DNA of 64,000 bases. Origin: Burkholderia sp. SRS-46. Lineage in GTDB: Bacteria; Pseudomonadota; Gammaproteobacteria; Burkholderiales; Burkholderiaceae. The position numbers were made by a program, and so were the translations under genes. The notes below the pieces were generated by a model, which was not told the origin of the DNA, did not search any database, and saw only the letters and a program-made list of their open reading frames with translations. The stretch covers positions 115,774-179,773 of the forward strand of contig NZ_PTXL01000004.1 of assembly GCF_004343775.1 (NCBI RefSeq), given 5' to 3'. Of the stretch, positions 1-8,500 are shown one piece after another (position 1 is the first letter of the stretch; every line of letters begins with the position of its first letter).

Positions 1-10
1 AGCGCTTGCG

Positions 11-46
11 GGCCGGCCGCGGCGTCTGCCGCGCGCCGGCCTTTTC
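11..46 (+). terminator. Terminator of a gene left of the window
   Basis: A GC-rich hairpin with arms at 11-23 and 28-41 (one unpaired C), loop GTCT, is followed by TTTT. It probably ends a gene lying before the window. No coding start is visible before 149. Confidence 0.5.
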
Positions 47-148
47 GTTGTTGCGATTGCCCCACGCATGCGCGATTGCCACCCGTCACCCGAACCTGCG
101 ACACTGCCGGATCGTGACCCGCCGGCCCACCACCGAGGACGCCCGCGC

Positions 149-1546
149 ATGACCATCCATATCAAGCCGCTGATTCGACGAGGCGCCGTGCTCGCGCTGC
201 TGGCCGCGCTCGGCTATGCGGGCTACATGCTGTCCCGGCTCGCGCCGATCGCCACCGGCTATGCGGCGAAGGCGCTGTGTTCGGGCGTGTTCGTATCGGG
301 CCGCCCGGCCGCGTCGGTGATCGACGTCGACATCATGGCCGGCGTGCATCCGCTGCTCAAGCTGGTGCGCCCGTCGATCGATCCCGACCATCATGTCGCG
401 CGCGCCACCTTCGCCGGGTTCGCCGAACGCGAGGCCGTATTCCGGCCGGGGCTCGGCTGCACGCTGGCGCTCGGGCCGACGACGCACGCGCTGCCCGTCA
501 CGGTGACCGAGCCGGACCCGCCCGCTCCGCCGGCGCCGCCGCCCGCGCTGCCCGCCGACGTGGACGCGCACAAGCTGCAGGACGCGCTCGCCGGCGCGTT
601 CGACGAACCCGATCCCGCGCATCCGCGCCGCACGCGCGCGATCGTCGTGCTCTATCGCGGCAAGGTGATCGCCGAGCGCTATGCGCCCGGCTTCTCGGCG
701 GACATGCCGCTGCCCGGCTGGTCGATGACCAAGACCGTCACCGCCGCGCTGATCGGCATGCTCGTCGCGCAGCACCGGCTGTCGCCGGACGAATCGGCGC
801 TGCTGCCCGAATGGCGCGGCACCGGCGATCCGCGCGCGCGCATCACGCTCGACGAGCTGCTGCGGATGACGAGTGGCCTGCAATTCAACGAAGACTACGA
901 CGACCCGCTGTCGGACGTCGCCGTGATGCTGTTCACGCAACCGGACACCGCACGCTTCGCGGCGGCCAAGCCGCTGGCGTCGCCGCCCGGCACGCGCTGG
1001 CAGTATTCGAGCGGCACGAGCGCGATTCTCGCGCGCGTGATGCGCGAAGCGATGGGCGGCCCCGATGCCGACTATCTGGCGTTTCCGCGCCGCGCGCTGT
1101 TCGAGCCGCTCGGCATGCACCACGCGGTGTTCGAGTCGGATGCGTCGGGCACGCTCGCGAGCCCGTCGTTCATGTACGCGAGCGCGCGCGACTGGGCCCG
1201 GTTCGGCCAACTGCTGCTGCAGGACGGCATGTGGGACGGCACACGCCTGCTGCCGGCAGGCTGGGTGCGCTACTTGACGCGCGCGACGCCGCAGGCGCCA
1301 CGCCGGGAGTACGGCGCGCAGCTGTGGGTGACGGTGCCGGAGCCGTTCAACGACACCGATCCGCGTGCCAAGGCGTTGCCGGCCGACGCGTTCCATGCGG
1401 TCGGCCACGAAGGCCAGTTCGTCAGCGTGGTGCCGAGCCGGCAGCTCGTCGTCGTGCGGCTCGGGCTATCGCGGCCGGAATCCGCGTGGAACCACGAAGC
1501 GTTCCTGTCGCGCGTGCTCGACGCGGTTCCGGCGCGCGGCGACTAG
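149..1546 (+). CDS. CubicO-type serine hydrolase (class C beta-lactamase fold), membrane anchored
   Basis: A protein of 465 residues from the ATG at 149. The N-terminus has a basic stretch then a hydrophobic segment (LALLAALGYAGYML), so the enzyme is probably anchored in the inner membrane facing the periplasm. A proline-rich linker (PAPPAPPPALPAD) leads to the catalytic domain. That domain carries the SxxK motif SMTK, a YSSG at the place of the YxN motif, and a C-terminal HEGQ in the HxG/KTG position, as in the beta-lactamase-related family COG1680. Such enzymes are esterases, amidases or DD-peptidase-like hydrolases, and the substrate cannot be read from sequence. An upstream in-frame ATG at 68 would add residues ahead of the membrane segment and is less likely. 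It is monocistronic and converges on the GST gene. Confidence 0.85.
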   Translation: MTIHIKPLIRRGAVLALLAALGYAGYMLSRLAPIATGYAAKALCSGVFVSGRPAASVIDVDIMAGVHPLLKLVRPSIDPDHHVARATFAGFAEREAVFRPGLGCTLALGPTTHALPVTVTEPDPPAPPAPPPALPADVDAHKLQDALAGAFDEPDPAHPRRTRAIVVLYRGKVIAERYAPGFSADMPLPGWSMTKTVTAALIGMLVAQHRLSPDESALLPEWRGTGDPRARITLDELLRMTSGLQFNEDYDDPLSDVAVMLFTQPDTARFAAAKPLASPPGTRWQYSSGTSAILARVMREAMGGPDADYLAFPRRALFEPLGMHHAVFESDASGTLASPSFMYASARDWARFGQLLLQDGMWDGTRLLPAGWVRYLTRATPQAPRREYGAQLWVTVPEPFNDTDPRAKALPADAFHAVGHEGQFVSVVPSRQLVVVRLGLSRPESAWNHEAFLSRVLDAVPARGD

Positions 1547-1571
1547 GCTCGGCCGCGGCGGCCAGCCCGGA

Positions 1572-2195
1572 TCAGGGCCACTTGCTGCCGCCGTAGGCCT
1601 CGAAGCCCGGACGCGCGGCGAGACGTTCGACATAGCGCGACAGCGCCGGGAAGTCCGCATGCGCGAACGGCGTGCCGAACCAGCGGTTCACCGACAGCCC
1701 GATCGGAATGTCGGCGAGCGTGAAATGCTCGCCCGCGACGAATGCGCCGGTTGCTTCGAGCTGCGCGTTCAGCACCTGCGTATGTTTCGTCCAGTTCGCG
1801 ATCGACTGCGCGATGGCGTCGGGATCCTGGTGATCGGGCGACTTCCTCACGAGGCCGAGAAACGCGTGGACCCACGAACGGTTCAGATCCGACGCCTGCC
1901 AGTCGATCCATTGATCGACCCGCGCGCGCGCCTGCGGCTCGGCCGGATACAGCGACTCGCCGCCGTAGCGGTTGGCGAGATAGCGAACGATCGTGTTCGA
2001 TTCCCAGAGCACGAAATCGCCGTCCTTGATCACCGGTACGAGGCCGTTCGGATTCAGCGCGAGGTAGGCCGGGTCGTCGGTCGAACGGAAGCCGGCGCCC
2101 CAGTCTTCGCGTTCGAACGGAACGTTCAGTTCGGTGCACGCCCACAGCACCTTGCGCACGTTGATGGACGGAATCTTGCCGAGAATTTGCAGCAT
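1572..2195 (-). CDS. Glutathione S-transferase family protein
   Basis: A 207-residue cytosolic GST. The N-terminal thioredoxin-fold domain runs to about residue 80 and contains the cis-Pro region [16 protein letters not shown], whose ES forms the glutathione-binding turn. The helical C-terminal domain follows with the N-capping segment FTLADIPIG. The start at 2195 is supported by AAGGAG six bases upstream. A longer reading to 2270 would add residues without family similarity. It probably conjugates glutathione to an electrophile or acts as a thiol reductase; substrate unknown. It converges on the serine hydrolase gene with a gap of 25 bases. Confidence 0.9.
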   Translation of the reverse strand: MLQILGKIPSINVRKVLWACTELNVPFEREDWGAGFRSTDDPAYLALNPNGLVPVIKDGDFVLWESNTIVRYLANRYGGESLYPAEPQARARVDQWIDWQASDLNRSWVHAFLGLVRKSPDHQDPDAIAQSIANWTKHTQVLNAQLEATGAFVAGEHFTLADIPIGLSVNRWFGTPFAHADFPALSRYVERLAARPGFEAYGGSKWP

Positions 2196-2335
2196 GCTGG
2201 CTCCTTGCGAGGTCGGGTACCGCGAATCCGGAATCGTCCGATTATCCCGGATCCTTCGCGTTGCATGCATCGGCGCGCGTCGACGGCAAAACGCCGGGGC
2301 CGAACACGACGACCTGCGTCAGGCAAGCACGCTGC

Positions 2336-2806
2336 TCACATCGGCTTCAGCACCATCAGGAAATAGACGAACAGCATCGCGAGAAACGCCGGGTAACCGA
2401 GCCGTTCCCAGGTCTTCGCGTAGCGCCAGTAGCGGTCCGGCAACTCGGCGGCGCCGTTCACATGCGCGAGCTTCGCCATCGCGGCCAGCTCGATCTGCAG
2501 CCACACGACCGGCAGCCAGCACGCGCCCGCAATCAGATACAGGCCGAGCGACGCGACGAGCCACGGCGTGTGCCACGGCCAGCCTGCCGTATGCGCAAGC
2601 CACAGCCCGGACGCGGGCTGGAAGATCACGGCCGGCGTCGTGAACCACCAGTCGGCGCGCACCACGAGCCGCGACACGGCGGCGATCGCCGGCACCGAGC
2701 GCGTGCGGTTCGCGAAGAACAGGTAGAACGCGGTGCCCAGGCCCGTGCCGACCATCAGCACCGACGACAGGATGTGCAGCGTCTTGACGACGAGATAGGT
2801 ATTCAT
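2336..2806 (-). CDS. DUF2269 family membrane protein
   Basis: A 156-residue integral membrane protein with about four hydrophobic helices, starting MNTYLVVKTLHILSSVLMVG, and containing the DUF2269-like segment FANRTR followed by RADWWFTTPAVIFQPASG. The function of the family is unknown. Its ATG overlaps the stop of the epimerase gene as ATGA (2803-2806), so the two are translationally coupled and likely act together. Expression should follow the operator at 4158-4177. Confidence 0.85.
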   Translation of the reverse strand: MNTYLVVKTLHILSSVLMVGTGLGTAFYLFFANRTRSVPAIAAVSRLVVRADWWFTTPAVIFQPASGLWLAHTAGWPWHTPWLVASLGLYLIAGACWLPVVWLQIELAAMAKLAHVNGAAELPDRYWRYAKTWERLGYPAFLAMLFVYFLMVLKPM

Positions 2807-4056
2807 GAGCGCTCCGCTTCGCCAAACAGGATCGACAGGATCGCGAGTATCGGCAGGTTCTTGACAATCGGTCCGAACGGCTCGGACAACTGGTCGGGCA
2901 TCGCGACGGCGATGATCGTCGAATAGGCGGCGACCAGCGCGATCTGCGCGGCCCACAGCCGCCGGCCGGGCGCGACGAGGGTGGCGACGCCGAACCCGAA
3001 ATCGAGCGCGCACGCCGCGTACAGCGCGACGAGCGCCGGCACGCCGGTCAGGTGGACGCGCGCGAGCAGGTCGAGGCTGCCGGACAGCGGGTAGACGAAC
3101 GCGCTCGCCACCGCCGTCCAGAGCCAGACGATCGCGAGCGCCCCCATCAGCAGCGGACGCCGCCACGCCGCAAGCGCCTCGCAGCGCAGCGCCTCGGCCT
3201 CCGTGCCGATGAACGCGCGCAGGCCGCGCGGCGGCCGGCCGAGCGCAGCGGTCGTCGCGGCCACGTCGCCGGTATTGCCGGCGCGCAGCATCGACCACGT
3301 GTCGCGCGTCAGCATCGCGCCCGGCAGCCACCCGAGCAGCCCCGCCGCCGCCGCGACCAGCGCGCCCGGCGCACTGACGCGCAGGGCCGGCGGAAACCCC
3401 ATCGCGTGCCGGTAGGCCGCGAGCATCTCGCGGTAGTCGACTTCGTCCGCGCCGACCAGGTCGACGATCCGGCCGCACGCGGCGGGCCGGTCGATCAGCC
3501 GCGCGACGAGCTCGGCCAGGTCGTCGACATGCACGGGCCGCAGCCGTTGCCGGCCGCCGGCGGGCAACACATGCACCGGCAGGCTCGCGAGCGCCCGGAA
3601 CAGGCGCGCGGACGTGCCCGACGTGCCGTACACGAGCGCCGGCCGCACGATCCGGCCATCGACCGGCAGCGTCTGCAGATGGGTATCGGCGGCGAGCTTG
3701 CTCGCGAAGTACGCGGTGTCGGCGCGCTCGACGCCCAGCGCGGAAATCTGCACGATCTGCCGCACGCCGGCGCGGCAGCACGCGTCGAACAGCGCGCACG
3801 GCGCCGCGCGGTGCACGGCGTCGAACGTCACGCCGCGCCGCTCGCCCAGGATGCCGACCGCGTTGACCACCGCATCGATCCCGTCGAGCCGCGCGTGCCA
3901 GTGTTCAGGCCGCACGTCGCGCACATAGTCGATCGCGATCTCGCCGGGCCCCGTCGCACGCCGGACGCCGCGCACGACGCGATGGCCGCCGGCCTCGAGC
4001 CGCGCGCACAGCACCCGTCCGATGAAACCGTTCGCGCCGCAGACCAGGATGTTCAT
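2803..4056 (-). CDS. NAD-dependent epimerase/SDR with C-terminal DoxX-like membrane domain
   Basis: A two-domain protein of 417 residues. Residues 1-290 form an extended SDR/NmrA-type Rossmann domain: the nucleotide-binding GANGFIG is at residues 7-13, with VNAVGI and a YFASK (YxxxK-type) catalytic site. The C-terminal part has four hydrophobic segments resembling DoxX-like/SDR-associated membrane domains, including the conserved ending IVKNLPILAILSILFGEAERS split over the membrane. The family is often annotated as a complex I NDUFA9 subunit-like epimerase; the real substrate is unknown. The start at 4056 has GGAGG seven bases upstream. Its start overlaps the stop of a 27-residue leader ORF, and its stop overlaps the start of the DUF2269 gene, both as ATGA. 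Confidence 0.85.
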   Translation of the reverse strand: MNILVCGANGFIGRVLCARLEAGGHRVVRGVRRATGPGEIAIDYVRDVRPEHWHARLDGIDAVVNAVGILGERRGVTFDAVHRAAPCALFDACCRAGVRQIVQISALGVERADTAYFASKLAADTHLQTLPVDGRIVRPALVYGTSGTSARLFRALASLPVHVLPAGGRQRLRPVHVDDLAELVARLIDRPAACGRIVDLVGADEVDYREMLAAYRHAMGFPPALRVSAPGALVAAAAGLLGWLPGAMLTRDTWSMLRAGNTGDVAATTAALGRPPRGLRAFIGTEAEALRCEALAAWRRPLLMGALAIVWLWTAVASAFVYPLSGSLDLLARVHLTGVPALVALYAACALDFGFGVATLVAPGRRLWAAQIALVAAYSTIIAVAMPDQLSEPFGPIVKNLPILAILSILFGEAERS

Positions 4057-4136
4057 GCCGCGGCCTCCGGTACGCGCGGCAGACGGCGCGCAAGGGTGGC
4101 CGTGTAGCGAAACGCTCGCAACGAGGTCGCATTCAT
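4053..4136 (-). CDS. Possible 27-residue leader ORF coupled to the epimerase gene
   Basis: A short reading frame (ATG at 4136, product MNATSLRAFRYTATLARRLP then RVPEAAA) has AGAGGA just upstream and ends with a TGA that overlaps the epimerase ATG (ATGA). It begins about 20 bases after the operator palindrome 4158-4177, so it would be the first translated sequence of the operon. The peptide resembles nothing I know. It may be a translational-coupling leader or the true N-terminal coding remnant of another protein. Confidence 0.4.
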   Translation of the reverse strand: MNATSLRAFRYTATLARRLPRVPEAAA

Positions 4137-4157
4137 TTTTATCCTCTATTTACAGTT

Positions 4158-4177
4158 ATTTCTGTATATACAGAAAT
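4158..4177. promoter_or_regulatory. Operator palindrome upstream of the epimerase-DUF2269 operon
   Basis: A perfect 20-bp palindrome, ATTTCTGTATATACAGAAAT, lies in the 170-bp gap between the regulator gene and the epimerase operon. The same arms recur at 4786-4805 in front of the regulator gene, so this is most simply the site of that MarR/GbsR-type repressor. Confidence 0.75.
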
Positions 4178-4185
4178 TCATGCCC

Positions 4186-4212
4186 CGAAAAAAGCGGGCT
4201 GCGTGCCCGCTT
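4186..4212 (-). terminator. Terminator of the MarR/GbsR regulator gene
   Basis: An 8-bp stem (arms at 4192-4199 and 4205-4212) is followed in the minus direction by six T residues, 15 bases after the stop of the regulator gene. Confidence 0.75.
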
Positions 4213-4226
4213 CGACTTGCTTCACC

Positions 4227-4760
4227 TTACTTCGACGACTTGCGCCTGACCGTCTGGCTGATCTTCGCGCCGATGCCGAGCGCCTTCATCAGCGTCTCCG
4301 GCTTGAGCCGCAGCATCTCGTCCGACCACGTCGTGAGCGTCTCGACGAACTGCAGCGTATCGCGCAGGCGCTGCTCGGTCTCGCGGCTCTCGTCGGCGAT
4401 CTCCGGGCTCGCCAGGCAGTCGCGCAGCACGGTGAGCGTCGGCTCGACCTCGCGCTGGCGGCGCCCTTCGACGATCAGCCGGAACAGCTCCCAGATATCA
4501 GTCGACGTCTCGAAGTGATCGCGCCGGTCGCCCATCACGTGCACCACCTTCGCGAGCCGCCACGCCTGCAGCTCCTTCAGGCTCGTGCTGACGTTCGAGC
4601 GCGCGACGTTGAGCGTCTCCGCGATCTCGTCGGCGGCGACCGGCCGCCCGAGCAGGTAGAGCAGCGCGTGAATCTGCGCCACGGTGCGGTTGACCCCCCA
4701 GCGGGAGCCCATTTCGCCCCAGTGAAGGATGAATCGTTCGGCAATCGGTGTGAGTTCCAT
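4227..4760 (-). CDS. MarR/GbsR-family transcriptional regulator
   Basis: A 177-residue winged-helix protein. The segment RTVAQIHALLYLLGRPVAADEI, ETLNVARSNVSTSLKELQ and VVHVMGDRRDHFE matches the helix-turn-helix and wing of GbsR-like MarR regulators, followed by a long helical dimerisation tail. The start MELTPIAERF at 4760 is chosen because the longer frame to 4841 would run through the operator. Palindromes at 4784-4807 (in front of itself) and 4158-4177 (in front of the epimerase operon) make autoregulation and repression of the neighbouring operon likely. The ligand is unknown. The C-terminus is basic (VRRKSSK). Confidence 0.88.
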   Translation of the reverse strand: MELTPIAERFILHWGEMGSRWGVNRTVAQIHALLYLLGRPVAADEIAETLNVARSNVSTSLKELQAWRLAKVVHVMGDRRDHFETSTDIWELFRLIVEGRRQREVEPTLTVLRDCLASPEIADESRETEQRLRDTLQFVETLTTWSDEMLRLKPETLMKALGIGAKISQTVRRKSSK

Positions 4761-4783
4761 GCCGTGCAATTTAGGCGCTTCAG

Positions 4784-4807
4784 TTATTTCTGTCAAGACA
4801 GAAATAA
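4784..4807. promoter_or_regulatory. Operator palindrome upstream of the MarR/GbsR regulator (and fabV)
   Basis: Two perfect 11-bp arms (TTATTTCTGTC and its complement) flank a central AA. The core is the same as the palindrome at 4158-4177. It sits 24 bases before the regulator start and about 110 bases before fabV on the other strand, so it could also influence fabV. Confidence 0.75.
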
Positions 4808-4918
4808 AATCCGGCGGCTGACGGCGTGCGCGCCGCCGCATCCCGCCGCATCCATTACAATGCGCGGAAATTTTTTCGATTTCCTGGCCGTTTCTGCCTT
4901 TCTCACAAGAGGGTTTTC

Positions 4919-6121
4919 ATGATCATCAAACCACGCGTGCGTGGCTTCATCTGCGTGACGACTCATCCCGTCGGCTGCGAGGCCAACGTCAAGGAACAGA
5001 TCGACTACGTGACTTCGCACGGCCCGATCGCCAATGGTCCGAAAAAAGTGCTCGTGATCGGCGCGTCGACCGGCTACGGCCTCGCCGCCCGGATCACGGC
5101 CGCCTTCGGCTCGGGCGCGGACACGCTCGGCGTGTTCTTCGAGCGCGCCGGCAGCGAGACGAAGCCCGGCACCGCCGGCTGGTACAACAGCGCCGCGTTC
5201 GAGAAGTTCGCGGCCGCGAAGGGCCTGTATGCGCGCAGCATCAACGGCGACGCATTCTCCGACGCCGTCAAGCAGGTCACGATCGACACGATCAAGCGCG
5301 ATCTCGGCAAGGTCGACCTCGTCGTCTACAGCCTCGCCGCGCCGCGCCGCACGCATCCGCGCACCGGCGAAGTCATCAGCTCGACGCTGAAGCCGATCGG
5401 CAAGTCGGTCAGCTTCCGCGGCCTCGACACCGACAAGGAAGTGATCCGTGAAACCGTGCTCGAGCCGGCGACGCAGGAAGAGATCGACGGCACCGTCGCG
5501 GTAATGGGCGGCGAGGACTGGCAGATGTGGATCGACGCGCTGCACGCGGCCGGCGTGCTGGCCGACGGCGCGAAGACCACCGCGTTCACGTATCTCGGCG
5601 AGCAGATCACGCACGACATCTACTGGAACGGCTCGATCGGCGCCGCGAAGAAGGATCTCGACAAGAAGGTGCTCGCGATCCGCGACACGCTCTCCCCGGC
5701 CGGCGGCGATGCGCGCGTGTCGGTGCTGAAGGCGGTCGTCACGCAGGCGAGCTCGGCGATCCCGATGATGCCGCTCTACCTGTCGCTGCTGTTCAAGGTG
5801 ATGAAGGAACAGGGCACGCACGAAGGCTGCATCGAGCAGGTCTACGGCCTGCTCAAGGACAGCCTGTACGGCTCGGCGCCGCACGTCGACGACGAAGGCC
5901 GCCTGCGCGCGGACTACAAGGAACTCGCGCCGGAAGTGCAGTCGCGCGTGATGCAGCTGTGGGACCAGGTCACCAACGACAACCTGTACGAGCTGACCGA
6001 CTTCGCCGGCTACAAGACGGAGTTCCTGCGCCTGTTCGGCTTCGCGATTGCCGGCGTCGACTACGACGCGGACGTGAATCCGGACGTGCCGATGCCCGGC
6101 ATCATCGACGTCACGGCCTGA
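4919..6121 (+). CDS. fabV: Trans-2-enoyl-ACP/CoA reductase FabV
   Basis: A 400-residue enoyl reductase of the FabV family, which reduces the enoyl-ACP double bond with NADH at the end of each cycle of fatty acid synthesis in the cytosol. The start [10 protein letters not shown] at 4919 puts Tyr53 in the motif [11 protein letters not shown] and the catalytic Y-x8-K pair at Tyr235 and Lys244 ([10 protein letters not shown]). These are the residue numbers known for the B. mallei enzyme. Length is the usual one. An upstream in-frame ATG at 4826 would only add a non-conserved tail. FabV enzymes are known for low sensitivity to triclosan compared with FabI. The gene is divergent from the MarR/GbsR regulator. 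Confidence 0.97.
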   Translation: MIIKPRVRGFICVTTHPVGCEANVKEQIDYVTSHGPIANGPKKVLVIGASTGYGLAARITAAFGSGADTLGVFFERAGSETKPGTAGWYNSAAFEKFAAAKGLYARSINGDAFSDAVKQVTIDTIKRDLGKVDLVVYSLAAPRRTHPRTGEVISSTLKPIGKSVSFRGLDTDKEVIRETVLEPATQEEIDGTVAVMGGEDWQMWIDALHAAGVLADGAKTTAFTYLGEQITHDIYWNGSIGAAKKDLDKKVLAIRDTLSPAGGDARVSVLKAVVTQASSAIPMMPLYLSLLFKVMKEQGTHEGCIEQVYGLLKDSLYGSAPHVDDEGRLRADYKELAPEVQSRVMQLWDQVTNDNLYELTDFAGYKTEFLRLFGFAIAGVDYDADVNPDVPMPGIIDVTA

Positions 6122-6215
6122 GCGGCGCCAGCCGCCTGACGCCCGTTGCGCGCATGCTCGCGCACGACGGGCGCCGGTGCCGCACACTGACCACCGCCGG
6201 CCTGCCGGCGGCGCG

Positions 6216-6920
6216 TCAGAGCGGCGCCGCCTCCTGCAGGTAGACGCCGTGCGACAGCGCCTGCTTCACGTGCCGGCTCAACTCGTCGGTCACGACTTCC
6301 TCCGCCCCCGCCTCGATCGCGTCGTACGCCTGGCGCACCACGTCGACCGGCGACGCCTTCGGCACCTCCAGCCCCTGCGTGAGATCCGTGTCGATGAACC
6401 CCGCATGCAGCCCGACGACCTGCGTACGCTGCTCGCGCAGCGAGTGGCGCAGCCCGTTGGTCAGCGCCCACGCGGCCGACTTCGATACACCGTAGCCCGA
6501 CAGGATCGGCCGGTTCACCCAGCTCGCCACCGACAGCACGTTCAGCATCGCGCCGCCGCCGTTGGCCGCCAGCGCACCCGCGAACGCGCGGGCCATCGCC
6601 AGCACCCCGAACACGTTGGTGTCAAAATGGTCGCGCAGCGCGGCGTCCGCGCCGTCGTCCGTCAGGCTGCCCAGCCGCGCGATGCCCGCGTTGTTGATCA
6701 GCAGGGTGACGTCGCGCGCCACCTCCGCGGCGGCCGCCACGTCGGCCGCGCGGGTGACGTCGAGCTTCACCGGGATCACGCCCGGCAGCGTGACCGCGGA
6801 CGGATCGCGCGCCCCCGCATAAACCTTCTTCGCCCCGCGTTCCAGGGCCTGCTGCGCGAAATGCAGGCCGAGCCCGCGGTTCGCTCCAGTGACAAAAACG
6901 ACAGCGCCTTCGATTTTCAT
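6216..6920 (-). CDS. SDR family oxidoreductase
   Basis: A classical short-chain dehydrogenase of 234 residues. It has the cofactor motif TGANRGLG near residue 12, the NNAG motif, the catalytic Ser in NVLSVASW and the YGVSK (YxxxK) motif. The closest type is the C-factor-like or ketoreductase-like SDRs; the substrate is unknown. The start at 6920 has GGAAG upstream. It is divergent from a TetR gene, and the shared 313-bp gap holds a perfect 24-bp palindrome, so the TetR protein probably controls it. Confidence 0.9.
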   Translation of the reverse strand: MKIEGAVVFVTGANRGLGLHFAQQALERGAKKVYAGARDPSAVTLPGVIPVKLDVTRAADVAAAAEVARDVTLLINNAGIARLGSLTDDGADAALRDHFDTNVFGVLAMARAFAGALAANGGGAMLNVLSVASWVNRPILSGYGVSKSAAWALTNGLRHSLREQRTQVVGLHAGFIDTDLTQGLEVPKASPVDVVRQAYDAIEAGAEEVVTDELSRHVKQALSHGVYLQEAAPL

Positions 6921-7170
6921 GATGCTTCCTGTAGCGTCGGTGGACCGCACGCACGCCAGCACGCGACGCGCGTGAAATCCGGTGGAAACGGGGTGGCGGG
7001 GCAGCCCGCCCGTGCGCCGCGCGGCGACAGCCGCCGCACCGGCGTGGAAAAGACGACGCCCGGCTGAAACCGGCCCGCCCCTTCGCGGGGCACCCGAAGT
7101 CGGTTACACTCGATCTCGATGTCGATCACCATCGTCTTTGCGATGCATTGTGTCAGTGCGTTCATGCGCC

Positions 7171-7194
7171 TGTCAATGGTGATCACCATTGACA
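7171..7194. promoter_or_regulatory. 24-bp perfect palindrome, likely TetR operator
   Basis: The arms TGTCAATGGTGA and their exact complement meet without a spacer. The site lies 39 bases before the TetR start in the divergent promoter region (6921-7233). A related half-site GATCACCAT recurs at 7124-7132, 57 bases to the left, inside a weaker inverted repeat (7117-7134). The rest of the gap holds nothing else I can recognise. Confidence 0.75.
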
Positions 7195-7233
7195 TTTTCG
7201 ATCGATGCGATTGCGGAAAACGGGGAGAGAACG

Positions 7234-7818
7234 ATGGGCGTATCGAGACAGCAGGCCGCCGAGAACCGGAGCGCGATCGTTGCGGCGGCCGAGCGGCTGT
7301 TCCGCGCGCGCGGCGTCGATGCGGTCGGGCTGACGGAGTTGATGAAGGCGGCCGGCTTCACGCAAGGCGGCTTTTACAACCACTTCAAGTCGAAGGACGC
7401 GCTGGTGGCCGCGGTGATGGAGAAGGCGATGCAGGATCGCGCGGATTCTCCGGCCTACCCGCTGCCGCAGCAGGTGTCGCGGTACCTGTCGGCCGCGCAC
7501 CGCGACGATGTCGATGCGGGGTGCCCGCTGGCCGGCTTCGCGGGTGACGCGCCGCGGCTGGGCGGCGAGGCGCGCGAATGCTATGCGGGCGGACTGGCCG
7601 CGTATCTCGACCGGCTCGCCGAGCGCGTCGCGGCGGAACACCCGTCGGCGCCGCCGCAAGGCCGGCGTGACGCGATCGCGGCGTTCAGCCAGATGGTCGG
7701 CGCGCTGCTGCTGTCGCGCGCGGTCGCCGACGTCGATCCGGCGCTCGCCGATGAAATTCTCGATGCGGGGCGCCACATGCTCGCCGGGTCGAGCGACGGA
7801 GCGGAAACGTCGGCCTGA
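7234..7818 (+). CDS. TetR/AcrR family transcriptional regulator
   Basis: A 194-residue TetR regulator. The N-terminal HTH reads IVAAAERLFRARGVDAVGL, ELMKAAGFTQGGFYNHFKSK, typical of the family. The C-terminal ligand domain contains DVDAGCPLAGFAGD, a signature of the TetR_C_16/YcdC-like group that includes regulators of SDR genes responding to electrophiles. A Cys in this motif (CPL) may sense reactive compounds. The start at 7234 is preceded by GGGGAGAG. It is divergent from the SDR gene, with a 24-bp palindrome between them. Confidence 0.9.
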   Translation: MGVSRQQAAENRSAIVAAAERLFRARGVDAVGLTELMKAAGFTQGGFYNHFKSKDALVAAVMEKAMQDRADSPAYPLPQQVSRYLSAAHRDDVDAGCPLAGFAGDAPRLGGEARECYAGGLAAYLDRLAERVAAEHPSAPPQGRRDAIAAFSQMVGALLLSRAVADVDPALADEILDAGRHMLAGSSDGAETSA

Positions 7819-7831
7819 GCCTCACCGTGCA

Positions 7832-8413
7832 TCACGGCACGTCGCGCGCTGCGTCCCACAGACTGCGCGCGCCGAGCGTCGCGTGCCACGCGTCGAACTG
7901 CGTGCGCCAGGATTCGAACGGCTCGGTGAGCGGGTGACGCGGGTCGCCGCTCAGCGCGTACGCCATCCCCTCGATCAGCCATCTCGGCCGCGTCGCGACG
8001 GCCACGTTGCCGAGCACTTCGGCCTGCCGGATGTGAATCAGCTCATGCGCGAGAAAGAAGGTCTGCCAGCCGCGCGGCGCGACCGCCACGCCGAGGTTGC
8101 CGACCGCGGCGGCCGCGCGTTGTCCGAGACCGAACGCATCGGCACAGGCACGCGTCGCACAGAACACCACGCGCGGCGTGCCGCGGAAATGGCCGACGGC
8201 GGCCTCCGCGCGCGCCTGGCCGTCGCGGTAAAGCTGCCGCGCGCCGTCGAGCTTCGCGGGATCGTCGATGCAGATGTCCTGCGTCGGGCAGGTGACGCCG
8301 GGAACCAGCGTGGGCGCGACGACGCGCAGCGGCTTGACGAATGCGAATGCGGCGAACGGCAGGGCGATGACGAGGCTGGCGGCGGCGGCAATGACAAGGT
8401 GTTTGCGTTTCAT
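7832..8413 (-). CDS. Exported protein with HExxH zinc-peptidase-like motif
   Basis: A 193-residue protein with an N-terminal signal or anchor (MKRKHLVIAAAASLVIALPF). The body contains HELIHIRQAE, an HExxH motif as in zinc metallopeptidases, and downstream WLIEGMAYALSG, where the E of WxxEGxA is the usual third zinc ligand of gluzincin-like proteins (compare basic secretory and SpoIID-type peptidases). Four Cys in the N-terminal half (GVTCPTQDIC, CATRAC) could form disulfides, consistent with export. The substrate is unknown. The start at the ATG 8413 is chosen over a TTG twelve bases upstream; neither has a strong ribosome site. Confidence 0.7.
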   Translation of the reverse strand: MKRKHLVIAAAASLVIALPFAAFAFVKPLRVVAPTLVPGVTCPTQDICIDDPAKLDGARQLYRDGQARAEAAVGHFRGTPRVVFCATRACADAFGLGQRAAAAVGNLGVAVAPRGWQTFFLAHELIHIRQAEVLGNVAVATRPRWLIEGMAYALSGDPRHPLTEPFESWRTQFDAWHATLGARSLWDAARDVP

Positions 8414-8500
8414 CGGGTTCGGCAAGGAATCGATCGTGTGATGGTGGACGATGCCGGCGTGCGCGTCCAGTGGTTGAAGCGGTTCAGGCGGGCGCGGGCA

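Noticed and set aside
2807..3799. Upstream extension of the DUF2269 frame
   Set aside because: The extension is a shadow of the epimerase gene; the real start MNTYLV overlaps the epimerase stop as ATGA.
5527..6243. Plus-strand frame of 238 codons within and after fabV
   Set aside because: An Arg/Ala-rich out-of-frame reading of fabV.
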